Part shown: positions 30,021-37,697 of the stretch, one piece after another
Layout: each line of letters opens with the position of its first letter
Position numbering within the stretch: position 1 is the stretch's first letter
Made by a program: the position numbers and the translations under genes
NCBI GenBank assembly: GCA_017450685.1
Contig: JAFSTB010000009.1
Span: forward strand, 1-55,962
DNA from: Paludibacteraceae bacterium
Lineage (GTDB): Bacteria > Bacteroidota > Bacteroidia > Bacteroidales > Paludibacteraceae
Reading direction: 5' to 3'
Length of the DNA: 55,962 nt
The notes under the pieces: generated by a model
Databases searched by the model: none
Told to the model about the DNA's origin: nothing
The model's input: the letters and a program-made list of their open reading frames with translations, nothing else

Positions 30021-32318
30021 ATGGCGGTTAAAGGATTGGTGCGGTGTCTGCTCGTTTTTTTTGTGTCGGTTGTTTTCTCTTTGTCTGTATCGGCACAGTT
30101 TGATTCACACCTCATTGGGCATGTTCTGGACGAAACAACAGGTGAACACCTCGCTTTTGTCAATGTGCAAATAAAAGGTACGGTCATAGGTACAATGACA
30201 GATCAGACCGGTCACTATTTCCTTAAAAACCTCCCCGTCGGGCGGCAAACTGTCATCTTTTCTTATATGGGCTATGAGACCAAAGAGTTGCCCATTAACA
30301 TAGTAGAGGGCAAGACGGTGGAGTTGAATGTCTCCATAGGTGAATATTCGCAGCAACTCAATAGCGTCGTTGTCACTGCCAATCGTTATGCCACCAAAAG
30401 GCAGGAGACTGCCACCATCGTCAATGTCCTTCCTCCGCGCCTTTTTGAGACCACCGCTGTCTCTTGCGTGGCTGATGTGCTTAGTTTTCAGCCTGGCTTG
30501 AGAGTGGATAACACCTGCTCCAACTGCGGTAAGACCGAACTGCGTATCAACGGTTTACAAGGACAATATACACAGATACTGATGGACTCCCGACCTGTCT
30601 TTTCTTCCCTTGCATCCGTCTATGGCTTGGAACAAGTGCCGGCTGCGATGATCGACCGTATAGAGGTCGTGCGCGGAGGAGGGTCGGCTATCTACGGCGC
30701 TAACGCTATCGCAGGCGTGGTCAATATAATAACCAAAGAACCTGTCCGCAACTTCGTCAATGTGTCAAACCTCAGTCACGTCAATGAGAAAGCAGGCTAT
30801 GACATCCACACCGACCTTAATGCCTCTCTCGTGTCAGAGAACAGAAAAATAGGTGCTTACCTCTTTGCCTCGCATCGTACACGCAGCAAGTACGACCGCG
30901 ACAACGACGGCTTCAGCGAAGTGCCTAAGTTGCGCTCTACCACTGCCGGTGCCAGACTATTCTTCAAAACAAGCGATTATAGCAAAATAACTGCCGAGTA
31001 CCACCATACAGAGGATCTTCGGCGAGGAGGCAACCGCTTTGGAAGAGAACCGCACGAGACCGACATAACCGAACAACTAAGACACCATATAGATGCCGGT
31101 TCATTGGCTTTCGACTGGTTCTCCACCGACAACCGACACTTCCTCTCCGCCTACTCAGCCGTACAACATATAGGCAGAGAAAGTTATTTCGGCGTAAGGC
31201 GTGACACCGCCGCCTACGGCAGAAACAAAGACCTCACCGCCAACGCCGGACTCCAATACCGCTTCTCCTACCCCTGTGGCAGAATGAACGGCGACCTGAC
31301 CGTAGGTGCAGAATATAACTTCAATCAGTTGAACGACAAGATTTTAGGCTATCACCGCGACGTGACACAGAAGGCAAATGTTGTTGGCGGGTATGCTCAG
31401 AACGAGTGGAAGAACGAACAGTGGAGTGTGTTGTTAGGAGCGCGTGTGGAAAAAAACAATATGCTCTCAAGCGTCGTCTGTACACCTCGTGCCACCGTGC
31501 GCTATACACCCCTGCAAGGCTTAGTGCTCCGAGCAGGATACAGCAGCGGCTACCGCGCACCCCAACTCTACGACGAAGACCTGCACGTGGCTGCCGTAGG
31601 AGGTCAAGTGTCGCTCATTACAATGGACACCAACCTCAAACCCGAATATTCGCACAGCGCTACCCTCAGTGCCGACTACTATCGTCAGTTCAACCGCTGG
31701 GAACTGAACATCACAGCCGAAGGCTTCTACACCTACCTGCAAGATGTCTTCTTCCTCCGTGAGAACGGCTTAGACGCTGACGGCAACTTGCTTATGTTCC
31801 GCACCAACGCCTCAGGAGCATGGGTGGGAGGACTTAATCTCGAAGGTAAACTCTCGTACAGAAAAGCCGACTTCAACTTCCAACTCTCTGCCGGCTACAC
31901 CTACCAGCAAAGCCGATATGTCAAAGCACAAGCGTGGAGTCCCGCCATCCCACCCCAAAAGCGTATGATGCGTACCCCCGACAACTATGCCTATCTGCTC
32001 TTCGACATCGAACCCGTGAAAGACTTCACCGTCAGCCTAAACGGCAAACTGACAGGCTCTATGCTCGTGCCGCACCTCGCCGGATTCATACCTGCCGACG
32101 AAGAAGTGACTACACCCATCTTCTTCGACCTCGGCTTACGGTTAGCCTACGACATACACCTCTATAAACACTACTGCCTCGAACTCAGTATCGGCGTGAA
32201 AAACCTGCTCGACCAATTCCAGCGAGACATCGACAAAGGGGTCAATCGCGACGCTTCCTATATCTATGGTCCCACTATGCCGAGAACATACTTCGCAGGT
32301 GTCGCTGTCAAAATATAA
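30021..32318 (+). CDS. TonB-dependent outer-membrane receptor
   Basis: Energised outer-membrane uptake channel, 765 residues. Signal peptide (1-25, cut after VSA), carboxypeptidase-regulatory-like beta-sandwich (about 31-113, LIGHVLDETTGEHLAFVNV), plug domain (about 125-240, with RIEVVRGGGSAIYGANAIAGVVNI) and a 22-strand barrel ending in an aromatic-rich segment. The plug carries the cysteine pair C166/C169 (CSNCGKTELRINGLQG), shared by a subgroup of Bacteroidetes receptors; I do not assign a substrate, though metal or cofactor uptake is possible. There is no SusD partner, so it is not a classical polysaccharide locus. Own promoter, transcribed alone. Confidence 0.92.
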   Translation: MAVKGLVRCLLVFFVSVVFSLSVSAQFDSHLIGHVLDETTGEHLAFVNVQIKGTVIGTMTDQTGHYFLKNLPVGRQTVIFSYMGYETKELPINIVEGKTVELNVSIGEYSQQLNSVVVTANRYATKRQETATIVNVLPPRLFETTAVSCVADVLSFQPGLRVDNTCSNCGKTELRINGLQGQYTQILMDSRPVFSSLASVYGLEQVPAAMIDRIEVVRGGGSAIYGANAIAGVVNIITKEPVRNFVNVSNLSHVNEKAGYDIHTDLNASLVSENRKIGAYLFASHRTRSKYDRDNDGFSEVPKLRSTTAGARLFFKTSDYSKITAEYHHTEDLRRGGNRFGREPHETDITEQLRHHIDAGSLAFDWFSTDNRHFLSAYSAVQHIGRESYFGVRRDTAAYGRNKDLTANAGLQYRFSYPCGRMNGDLTVGAEYNFNQLNDKILGYHRDVTQKANVVGGYAQNEWKNEQWSVLLGARVEKNNMLSSVVCTPRATVRYTPLQGLVLRAGYSSGYRAPQLYDEDLHVAAVGGQVSLITMDTNLKPEYSHSATLSADYYRQFNRWELNITAEGFYTYLQDVFFLRENGLDADGNLLMFRTNASGAWVGGLNLEGKLSYRKADFNFQLSAGYTYQQSRYVKAQAWSPAIPPQKRMMRTPDNYAYLLFDIEPVKDFTVSLNGKLTGSMLVPHLAGFIPADEEVTTPIFFDLGLRLAYDIHLYKHYCLELSIGVKNLLDQFQRDIDKGVNRDASYIYGPTMPRTYFAGVAVKI

Positions 32319-32436
32319 GAGCAAAAAAGTGAAAAATAAAATTTGACCTATAAGTCGAAGTTTTTGAGTTGAGAGTTTTTCTCGTTTATATTGTTGCGGC
32401 AATTGTATTGCCGCCCGAATATAGAAGTTTTAGGTT

Positions 32437-32585
32437 ATGAGAAAGAATTATATATATGTCCCTTGGTGGACTTATGTGAGATGCTTTCCGCCTCACAATT
32501 GTTAGGTCTCAGTGTCCTGCCGGTGGATGACAATGGTGCTTATCAAGAAGATGCCTTGGCACCCCTGCGACCGGAGTTCTTATGA
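32437..32585 (+). pseudogene. frameshifted small Bacteroidales-type peptide gene
   Basis: ATG at 32437 begins MRKNYIYVP. From about base 32464 the sensible frame is a different one, running LVDLCEMLSASQLLGLSV and ending PLRPEFL at 32585; inserting one base after the CCT codon joins both. The plan (basic YIxP start, hydrophobic/Ser middle, acidic end) is that of the many short unassigned peptides in this order, and resembles the intact gene at 47801-47920. No slippery sequence is present, so a sequencing error or real mutation is likelier than programmed shifting. Confidence 0.45.
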
Positions 32586-32722
32586 ACACACATTTTATTA
32601 TTGCCTCCTTGAAGCCATAGTGGAGTAAGTTGATAACTCCTACGCTGCAATGAAAAAAGTGATAGGTCATTGATGTATTGGAATTACGTAAGTTAGTTTT
32701 TACGTAACTAAAATAGAAGTCG

Positions 32723-32730
32723 TACCTTTG
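32723..32730 (+). promoter_or_regulatory. -7 promoter box before the RhuM-like remnant
   Basis: TACCTTTG matching TAnnTTTG, preceded by T-rich sequence (TTTTTACG) about 20 bases upstream. The gene it once served is now a remnant. Confidence 0.5.
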
Positions 32731-32748
32731 CGCTTGTAATTGCTTTAG

Positions 32749-32934
32749 TGGCTGTTAGCAGGCAGAAATACAATTGTACAACGAGTGCAGGACTTCGTCT
32801 TCTATGAGGGTGGAGATGGAAAAGTAAAAGTGGCCGTAATGGTTGATAATGTTAATGAAACTATTTGGCTGACACTGAAAGCGATGTCCGAGTTGTTGGT
32901 TTTAGACGAAGCGCAGAAAACAATTGCAATGTAA
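32749..32934 (+). pseudogene. remnant of a RhuM family gene
   Basis: An open stretch with no ATG start encodes DFVFYEGGDGKVKVAV, NETIWLTLKAMSELL and then stops. This is the N-terminal pattern of RhuM (virulence protein RhuM / DNA-binding) proteins, normally about 330 residues; only about 45 recognisable residues remain. RhuM genes are common in restriction-modification and mobile regions. The remainder of the gene is missing before tRNA-Arg. Confidence 0.55.
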
Positions 32935-32994
32935 ATTACTTGAAGAAATAAATCGAGAATACAGATTCATCAAAATACCGTCAATTTCCGGCAA

Positions 32995-33039
32995 AACGAA
33001 AAGCTATGTCATTACTGATAAGTGACATAGCTTTTCGTT
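32995..33039 (-). terminator. hairpin downstream of tRNA-Arg
   Basis: AACGAAAAGCTATGTCA (32995-33011) and TGACATAGCTTTTCGTT (33023-33039) form a perfect 17-bp stem with an 11-base loop, four bases beyond the tRNA 3' end. On the minus strand it ends CTTTTCGTTTT, so it probably terminates the fur-metallopeptidase-tRNA transcript. Confidence 0.75.
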
Positions 33040-33042
33040 GTG

Positions 33043-33116
33043 TGACCCTGCCGGGGCTCAAACCCGGAACCTTTGGAACCGGAATCCAACACTCTATTCA
33101 ATTGAGCTACAGGGCC
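33043..33116 (-). tRNA. trnR: tRNA-Arg (anticodon CCG)
   Basis: A 74-nt cloverleaf: acceptor GGCCCTG/CAGGGTC (one G-U), TAGCTC D-arm, anticodon stem TTGGA/TCCAA with loop TTCCGGT (CCG). It starts 15 bases beyond the metallopeptidase stop on the same strand and flanks the decayed region. Confidence 0.9.
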
Positions 33117-33131
33117 AAGAAGGTGATCTCT

Positions 33132-33830
33132 TTATCTTCTGTCCAAGAAAATGAGAATATAGTAAACCAGTGTGGCGAGGGATGATAGTGCAGCCACAAC
33201 GTATGTATAAGCGGCTGAACGCAATGCCGACGTTGCCATTGGTGTCGTCTCACGGTCGGTTATTCCTGCCGACTCTAACCAGTCAACAGCGCGACGAGAA
33301 GCATCAATCTCAACAGGCAAGGTCACGAATGAGAACAGAGTGGTCAATGCAAACAACACTATTCCTATCAGCATCAGTTGCGGAAAGATATTGATAGTCA
33401 GCATTCCTGCCAATATCACCCACATCACCCATTTAGATGCGAAACTGACCACAGGCACCAAAGCCGAACGCATACTGAGCGGAGCATATTCAACCGCATG
33501 TTGTACGGCATGACCACATTCGTGAGCCGCCACCGCTGCCGCTGCCACATTGGCAGAATGAAAAACACTCTCCGACAAATTGACAGTCTTGTCCGAAGGA
33601 TTATAATGGTCGGTCAAATGGCCGCGAATACACGTCACTTTCACGTCGGTGATGCCGTTATCGCGAAGCATCTTTTCCGCCACCTCTCTGCCTGTCAGAC
33701 CTAACGACACCTTGGAAAAACGCTTGAACTTGCTCTCCAATGATGCCGAAACCAACCAACTGATAACGGCTGTCGCTACAAAGATAATCCAATATATAGA
33801 ATTGGGGTTGTGAATAATCATCTGTTCCAT
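33132..33830 (-). CDS. YugP-type membrane zinc metallopeptidase
   Basis: 232 residues: an N-terminal membrane helix (about 12-30), the zinc-binding helix AAHECGHAVQH with H103, E104 and H107, and further membrane helices in the C-terminal half. This is the YugP-type putative neutral zinc metallopeptidase family; the substrate is unknown. It follows the Fur-family gene by 15 bases and is probably co-transcribed with it. Confidence 0.85.
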   Translation of the reverse strand: MEQMIIHNPNSIYWIIFVATAVISWLVSASLESKFKRFSKVSLGLTGREVAEKMLRDNGITDVKVTCIRGHLTDHYNPSDKTVNLSESVFHSANVAAAAVAAHECGHAVQHAVEYAPLSMRSALVPVVSFASKWVMWVILAGMLTINIFPQLMLIGIVLFALTTLFSFVTLPVEIDASRRAVDWLESAGITDRETTPMATSALRSAAYTYVVAALSSLATLVYYILIFLDRR

Positions 33831-33845
33831 AAGACGTTCCTGTTT

Positions 33846-34301
33846 TTATGTTCCTTTAATCTTTCTGCATACTTTACATTCGCCTTTAACGGTGAGAGTG
33901 AAATGTGAGTAATTGAAGTTGTTGTATTTCTTCTGACTGATAAGATGTGTCAATGTCTTGTCGTGAATAGCCACCGTTCTGCCGCAACGCGTGCAAACCA
34001 TCTGTATGCTGTTCGACTTGTCGGAGCACAACTCGTAGCGCACCTGACCCACACTATTGTCACTCGTTATAGCCGACAAAATCCGTGCCAAACAGAATAG
34101 CTTGAAGGTGTTATATACCGTTGAGCGACTTATATGGTGCACTTTCACCTCTTCTGCTATCTCCGTTGGCGAAACGGGGTGGGGGATTTGTGCTATCGTC
34201 TGCAAAATAAGGTCTCGCTCAAAAGTGGGCTTGAGCCTATGCGCTTTCAGGTACTCATTGAGCCTTACCGATGCCTGATTATAGGGCGAGTGTGATTTCA
34301 T
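33846..34301 (-). CDS. Fur family transcriptional regulator
   Basis: Metal- or peroxide-sensing repressor. 151 residues: N-terminal winged helix (about 12-85, recognition helix ISRSTVYNTFKLF) and C-terminal dimerisation domain with two structural zinc pairs, C103-C106 (CTRC) and C142-C145 (CKVC). The His/Asp regulatory-site residues typical of iron Fur are only partly present, so Fur, Zur and PerR cannot be told apart. A perfect promoter lies upstream, back to back with that of the LOG gene. Confidence 0.88.
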   Translation of the reverse strand: MKSHSPYNQASVRLNEYLKAHRLKPTFERDLILQTIAQIPHPVSPTEIAEEVKVHHISRSTVYNTFKLFCLARILSAITSDNSVGQVRYELCSDKSNSIQMVCTRCGRTVAIHDKTLTHLISQKKYNNFNYSHFTLTVKGECKVCRKIKGT

Positions 34302-34330
34302 TGTTTAGCAAAATTGTCACATTAAGCGTG

Positions 34331-34362
34331 CAAAATTACACTTTTTACTCTTTGTTTGCAAA
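34331..34362 (-). promoter_or_regulatory. promoter of the Fur-family gene
   Basis: On the minus strand TTTG (34362-34359), exactly 20 bases, TAATTTTG (34338-34331). The transcript would start about 25 bases before the ATG. The -33 box is part of a TTTGCAAA palindrome in the shared divergent region. Confidence 0.8.
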
Positions 34363-34381
34363 TAATTTACGATAATTTCCG

Positions 34382-34389
34382 TACCTTTG
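34382..34389 (+). promoter_or_regulatory. -7 box of the LOG-to-tamL operon
   Basis: TACCTTTG 33 bases before the LOG ATG, with TTTG at 34355-34358 (spacer 23, longer than ideal). Confidence 0.65.
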
Positions 34390-34421
34390 CACGATTTTTG
34401 CACACATATATACTTTTTGCT

Positions 34422-35009
34422 ATGTCACCTATCCGTTCTGTTGCCGTTTATTGCGCTTCATCCTCACAGGTCAGAGAGTCGTTTTTCCGCGAGGCTTATC
34501 GTCTTGGCGAGTGTTTGGCGACGGAAGGAATAGAACTTATTTACGGTGACGGTGGCATAGGTCTGATGGGCGAACTGGCACGCGGCGTGTTAGACAAAGG
34601 GGGTAAGGTGACAGGTGTGATACCGCAGTTTATGGTGGATGAAGGTTGGAACAACCCGCTCAGTACGAGGACGATAGTGGTGGAGACTATGCACGAGCGA
34701 AAAGCCCGGATTGAGCAGTTGGCTGATGCTATGGTGGCAATGCCGGGAGGGATAGGTACATTTGAAGAGTTGTTGGAATGTCTGACTTGGAAACAGTTAG
34801 GCTTGCACACCAAGCCGGTGGTCATACTCAATGTGGACGGCTATTACGACGCATTATTGAAGTGTATTGACCTTATGGTGGAGGAGAAGATGTTGCGTGA
34901 TTGGCACCGCGATATGTTTGCCGTGGTTAAGACGGCTGACAAGGTGTTGCCGGCTCTGAGAACAATGAAGCCGTGGAATGTGTCCATCAGAAGCGAAGCC
35001 AAGATATAA
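34422..35009 (+). CDS. LOG family protein (TIGR00730)
   Basis: Rossmann-fold protein of the LONELY GUY type, which releases free cytokinin-like bases or acts as a nucleotide 5'-monophosphate phosphoribohydrolase. 195 residues from the ATG at 34422, with GDGGIGLMGELARG and the catalytic signature PGGIGTFEELLE. The open frame extends upstream through the promoter, which excludes that start. First gene of a run with DUF4271 (16-base gap), hemD, rnpA, yidD, trmD and tamL. Confidence 0.88.
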   Translation: MSPIRSVAVYCASSSQVRESFFREAYRLGECLATEGIELIYGDGGIGLMGELARGVLDKGGKVTGVIPQFMVDEGWNNPLSTRTIVVETMHERKARIEQLADAMVAMPGGIGTFEELLECLTWKQLGLHTKPVVILNVDGYYDALLKCIDLMVEEKMLRDWHRDMFAVVKTADKVLPALRTMKPWNVSIRSEAKI

Positions 35010-35025
35010 TCCATAGCCGATAGAG

Positions 35026-35673
35026 ATGTCAATAGTGTCACATATAGAGTCGTTTTACACATCCTCGTGGGTGAGTGCAATATTGTTGTTGCTCTTGCTA
35101 TGCTTATGGGGCATATTGTGGGCACGTCCGCAAAGTGTAGGACTGGGCTTCTCTATGTCAGTCTCTATGCTTGAGCGGCGCTACAACGACAACCCACATA
35201 TCCTCTCATGGCTCTTGAGCCTGCTTTTTTCAGCCTCAGTAACCGCTTTGGCATTGTATATGCTTTATTATGAAGGCGGTATGTTCAGACCTATTGTCTT
35301 GTTCAAACTCATGCTGCTGGTTATTCTCACTAAGTTCGTCATTGATGCCTTGATGTGGCTCACCGGCTATGTGTTCTCTTTTCTCTCTGAGGTGCATATA
35401 GGCAGTGAGCAACGCTCGCTTATATGGTTGGCTGTGTCGGTGGTGGTGTTCGCTCTCGTTGTGGTGGCTGCGTGCCGACCAATGCCGATTTTGCTGAAAA
35501 CAGGACTGGCTCTCGTGGCAGGATTATATGAATTGGCTATTGGCGTTAAACTATTCAGAGTGTTCTTCTTTAAGCCATTATCTGCCTTATATATAACGCT
35601 TTATTGGCTTACAGTGGAATTGTTGCCGCTGGTCGCTCTTTGGCAAACGGCAGGATATATAATGAAAGGATAA
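35026..35673 (+). CDS. DUF4271 membrane protein
   Basis: 215 residues with about six membrane helices. Family DUF4271 is largely limited to Bacteroidetes and typically sits directly before hemD, as here (stop and hemD start 12 bases apart). Function unknown; the position suggests an envelope or haem-linked role. Confidence 0.75.
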   Translation: MSIVSHIESFYTSSWVSAILLLLLLCLWGILWARPQSVGLGFSMSVSMLERRYNDNPHILSWLLSLLFSASVTALALYMLYYEGGMFRPIVLFKLMLLVILTKFVIDALMWLTGYVFSFLSEVHIGSEQRSLIWLAVSVVVFALVVVAACRPMPILLKTGLALVAGLYELAIGVKLFRVFFFKPLSALYITLYWLTVELLPLVALWQTAGYIMKG

Positions 35674-35685
35674 TAATTGTTCGAT

Positions 35686-36432
35686 ATGAAAGAAATACAT
35701 AAGATTTTAGTGTCACAACCCCGTCCCGCTTCCGACAAAAACCCCTATTCGGAGTTGGAAGAGCATTACGGAGTGGAATGTGACTTCCATCAACTGATCC
35801 ACATCGAAGGATTGGATGTTCATGAGTTTCGTAAACAACATATTTATATTCAGGAATATACGGCGGTGTTTATGAACTCTCGTTTGGCTATCGACCATTT
35901 CTTCCGTTTGTGTCAGGAGATGCGATTGCAAGTGCCAGAACAGATGCATTACTATTGTATCTCCGAGCAGGTGGCTAACTATCTGTCTAAGTACATCCAG
36001 TATCGTAAGCGTCGCGTCTTCTACTCCGAGCATAACCGCTTTGAGGATATGATTCCTTCGCTCAAGCGTCGCACCGAAGGCAAGATGATGATAGTGATGT
36101 CGAATGTGCATAGCGACGATGTTATCAACTCTTTTACCAAACATAAACTGACACTTACCCCTGCTATTATGTACCGCACCGTAGTGTCGGAATGGCCAAA
36201 AGAGAAACCGCTCGACCACGATATGATAGTCCTCTTCACTCCAACAGGTGTGGCTGCTCTCAAAAAGAACTTCCCTAAACTGAAAAAAGAAGGTAAGGTG
36301 TTTGCCTGTATGGGTAAACAGACTATCGCCGCTATGCAAGACTGGGGTATCGAACCCGACATCGTGGCACCAACACCAGAATTCCCGGGTATAACCTCTG
36401 CAATCAAACACTATCTTGACCACCTTTCGTAA
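35686..36432 (+). CDS. hemD: uroporphyrinogen-III synthase
   Basis: Cyclises hydroxymethylbilane to uroporphyrinogen III in tetrapyrrole synthesis. 248 residues from the ATG at 35686; a TTG at 35677 would add three residues. The family is weakly conserved; recognised by the start IHKILVSQPRP, the central YYCISEQVANYL and the C-terminal DMIVLFTPTGVAAL and GKQTIAAMQDWGIEPDIVAP pattern of Bacteroidetes HemD. The last 17 bases overlap rnpA. Confidence 0.85.
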   Translation: MKEIHKILVSQPRPASDKNPYSELEEHYGVECDFHQLIHIEGLDVHEFRKQHIYIQEYTAVFMNSRLAIDHFFRLCQEMRLQVPEQMHYYCISEQVANYLSKYIQYRKRRVFYSEHNRFEDMIPSLKRRTEGKMMIVMSNVHSDDVINSFTKHKLTLTPAIMYRTVVSEWPKEKPLDHDMIVLFTPTGVAALKKNFPKLKKEGKVFACMGKQTIAAMQDWGIEPDIVAPTPEFPGITSAIKHYLDHLS

Positions 36433-36763
36433 AAGTGAGCGTCTGACCGGAAAGATACGTGTGGAACACCTTTTCCGTGAAGGAGAGAAAATGGTTGTAT
36501 GGCCATTTAGGGTGACCTATATACATGAGCCGTCTAACGAGCAGACACGAGTGCTGATCATCGCACCAAAAGCACTCTTCAAACACGCCGTTGACCGCAA
36601 CCGGCTCAAAAGACGAATGCGTGAAGCCTACCGACTGAACAAAGAGCAGATACAAAACAAAGGGTGGCATATCGCTTTCAGATATATTGACAAACAACAG
36701 CAACCTTTCAGTGTCATACACAAAGCAATGTGTAAGGCAATCGACAAAATGCTGCAATGCTGA
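36416..36763 (+). CDS. rnpA: ribonuclease P protein component
   Basis: Protein subunit of RNase P, which trims tRNA 5' ends. 115 residues with the RNR signature [13 protein letters not shown] at 61-73 and the N-terminal FRKSERL. The start is a TTG inside hemD: the frame is only open from 36395 and holds no ATG before the conserved FRK motif. It overlaps hemD by 17 bases and yidD by 7, so it is probably translated by coupling. In most bacteria rnpA is beside rpmH; here, as usual in this phylum, it is beside hemD. Confidence 0.92.
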   Translation: MTTFRKSERLTGKIRVEHLFREGEKMVVWPFRVTYIHEPSNEQTRVLIIAPKALFKHAVDRNRLKRRMREAYRLNKEQIQNKGWHIAFRYIDKQQQPFSVIHKAMCKAIDKMLQC

Positions 36764-36996
36764 TGGCTACCACCCTTCAAACCATATTACGCAAGGCGTT
36801 TCTGCTGCCCGTCTATTTCTACCGTGCTTGCATTTCGCCGCTCACTCCACCTTCCTGCCGCTTTACACCCACGTGCAGCCAATATATGGTGGAAGCAGTA
36901 CTCAAATACGGCATCTTCAAAGGCGGTTGGTTAGGCATCAAACGTATCCTGCGATGCCACCCTTGGGGAGGAAGCGGATATGACCCCGTACCATGA
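36757..36996 (+). CDS. yidD: membrane protein insertion efficiency factor YidD
   Basis: Small protein aiding YidC-dependent membrane insertion. 79 residues with the diagnostic [16 protein letters not shown] and [14 protein letters not shown]. The start overlaps the rnpA stop, and its own stop overlaps an upstream in-frame ATG of trmD. Confidence 0.93.
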   Translation: MLMATTLQTILRKAFLLPVYFYRACISPLTPPSCRFTPTCSQYMVEAVLKYGIFKGGWLGIKRILRCHPWGGSGYDPVP

Positions 36997-37013
36997 CTAA
37001 AGAAATTATTGTT

Positions 37014-37694
37014 ATGCGTATAGATATCATCACTTGTTGTCCCGAGTTGTTAGACTCACCACTTAACCACTCTATCATTCAGCGTGCCAAAGACAAAGGG
37101 TTGGCTCAGATAGAGGTGCATAACCTGCGCGACTATACACTCAATAAGCATCGCAAGGTGGACGACTATGCTTTTGGTTTTGGTGCCGGTATGGTGTTGC
37201 AAGTGGAACCTATCGACCGCTGCATCTCTCATCTAAAGGCACAACGCGAATACGATGAGGTCATCTTCACCGCTCCCGATGGCGAACGCTTTACACAACA
37301 AGCCGCTAATCAACTCTCACTGAGGCAAAACCTTATCATCCTTTGCGGTCATTATAAAGGTGTCGATCAGCGTGTGCGCGACCATCTGATAACCAAAGAG
37401 TATTCCATTGGCGACTATGTCCTCACCGGTGGTGAGTTGCCTGCCGCCATTATGACCGACGCTATCGTACGTCTGCTCCCGGGTGCAATGGGCGACGAGA
37501 CAAGCGCACTGAGCGACTCCTTCCAAGACGGACTGTTAGAAGCCGGTGTCTATACACGACCTGCCGAATATAAAGGTTGGCGCGTACCCGATATACTGCT
37601 CTCAGGACACCAAGCCAAAGTGGAAGAATGGCTCTACGAACAAAGCCTCAAACATACCAAAGAAAGAAGACCCGACCTAATAAACGACAATTGA
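37014..37694 (+). CDS. trmD: tRNA (guanine-N1)-methyltransferase
   Basis: Methylates G37 of tRNAs using S-adenosylmethionine; trefoil-knot SPOUT fold. 226 residues from the ATG at 37014 ([13 protein letters not shown]), the family N-terminus. An in-frame ATG at 36993 overlapping the yidD stop (ATGA) would add seven residues and could serve in coupling. Knot motifs [11 protein letters not shown] and [14 protein letters not shown] and the catalytic-loop region [12 protein letters not shown] are present. The usual DDxPYGGGxGM is [11 protein letters not shown], lacking the proline. Confidence 0.93.
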   Translation: MRIDIITCCPELLDSPLNHSIIQRAKDKGLAQIEVHNLRDYTLNKHRKVDDYAFGFGAGMVLQVEPIDRCISHLKAQREYDEVIFTAPDGERFTQQAANQLSLRQNLIILCGHYKGVDQRVRDHLITKEYSIGDYVLTGGELPAAIMTDAIVRLLPGAMGDETSALSDSFQDGLLEAGVYTRPAEYKGWRVPDILLSGHQAKVEEWLYEQSLKHTKERRPDLINDN

Positions 37695-37697
37695 GAA

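Larger units (their letters stand above)
32319..33042. other. spacer with decayed genes
   Basis: The 724 bases between the receptor gene and tRNA-Arg contain a frameshifted small peptide gene, a promoter, a RhuM-like remnant and a perfect hairpin, all listed separately. The stretch 32590-32720 shows nothing recognisable. Confidence 0.75.

Noticed and set aside
32455..32475. Programmed frameshift in the small peptide gene
   Set aside because: There is no slippery heptamer or downstream pseudoknot; mutation or sequencing error explains it better.
32319..33042. Attachment-site duplication of the tRNA-Arg 3' end
   Set aside because: I looked for a second copy of the tRNA 3' sequence in the decayed spacer and found none.
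35713..36423. A 236-residue minus-strand open frame opposite hemD
   Set aside because: It is antisense to hemD, shows no family pattern and would overlap a real gene for its whole length.
36993..37013. Upstream ATG as the trmD start
   Set aside because: The family N-terminus begins at the MRIDI codon at 37014; the upstream ATG may only serve coupling.
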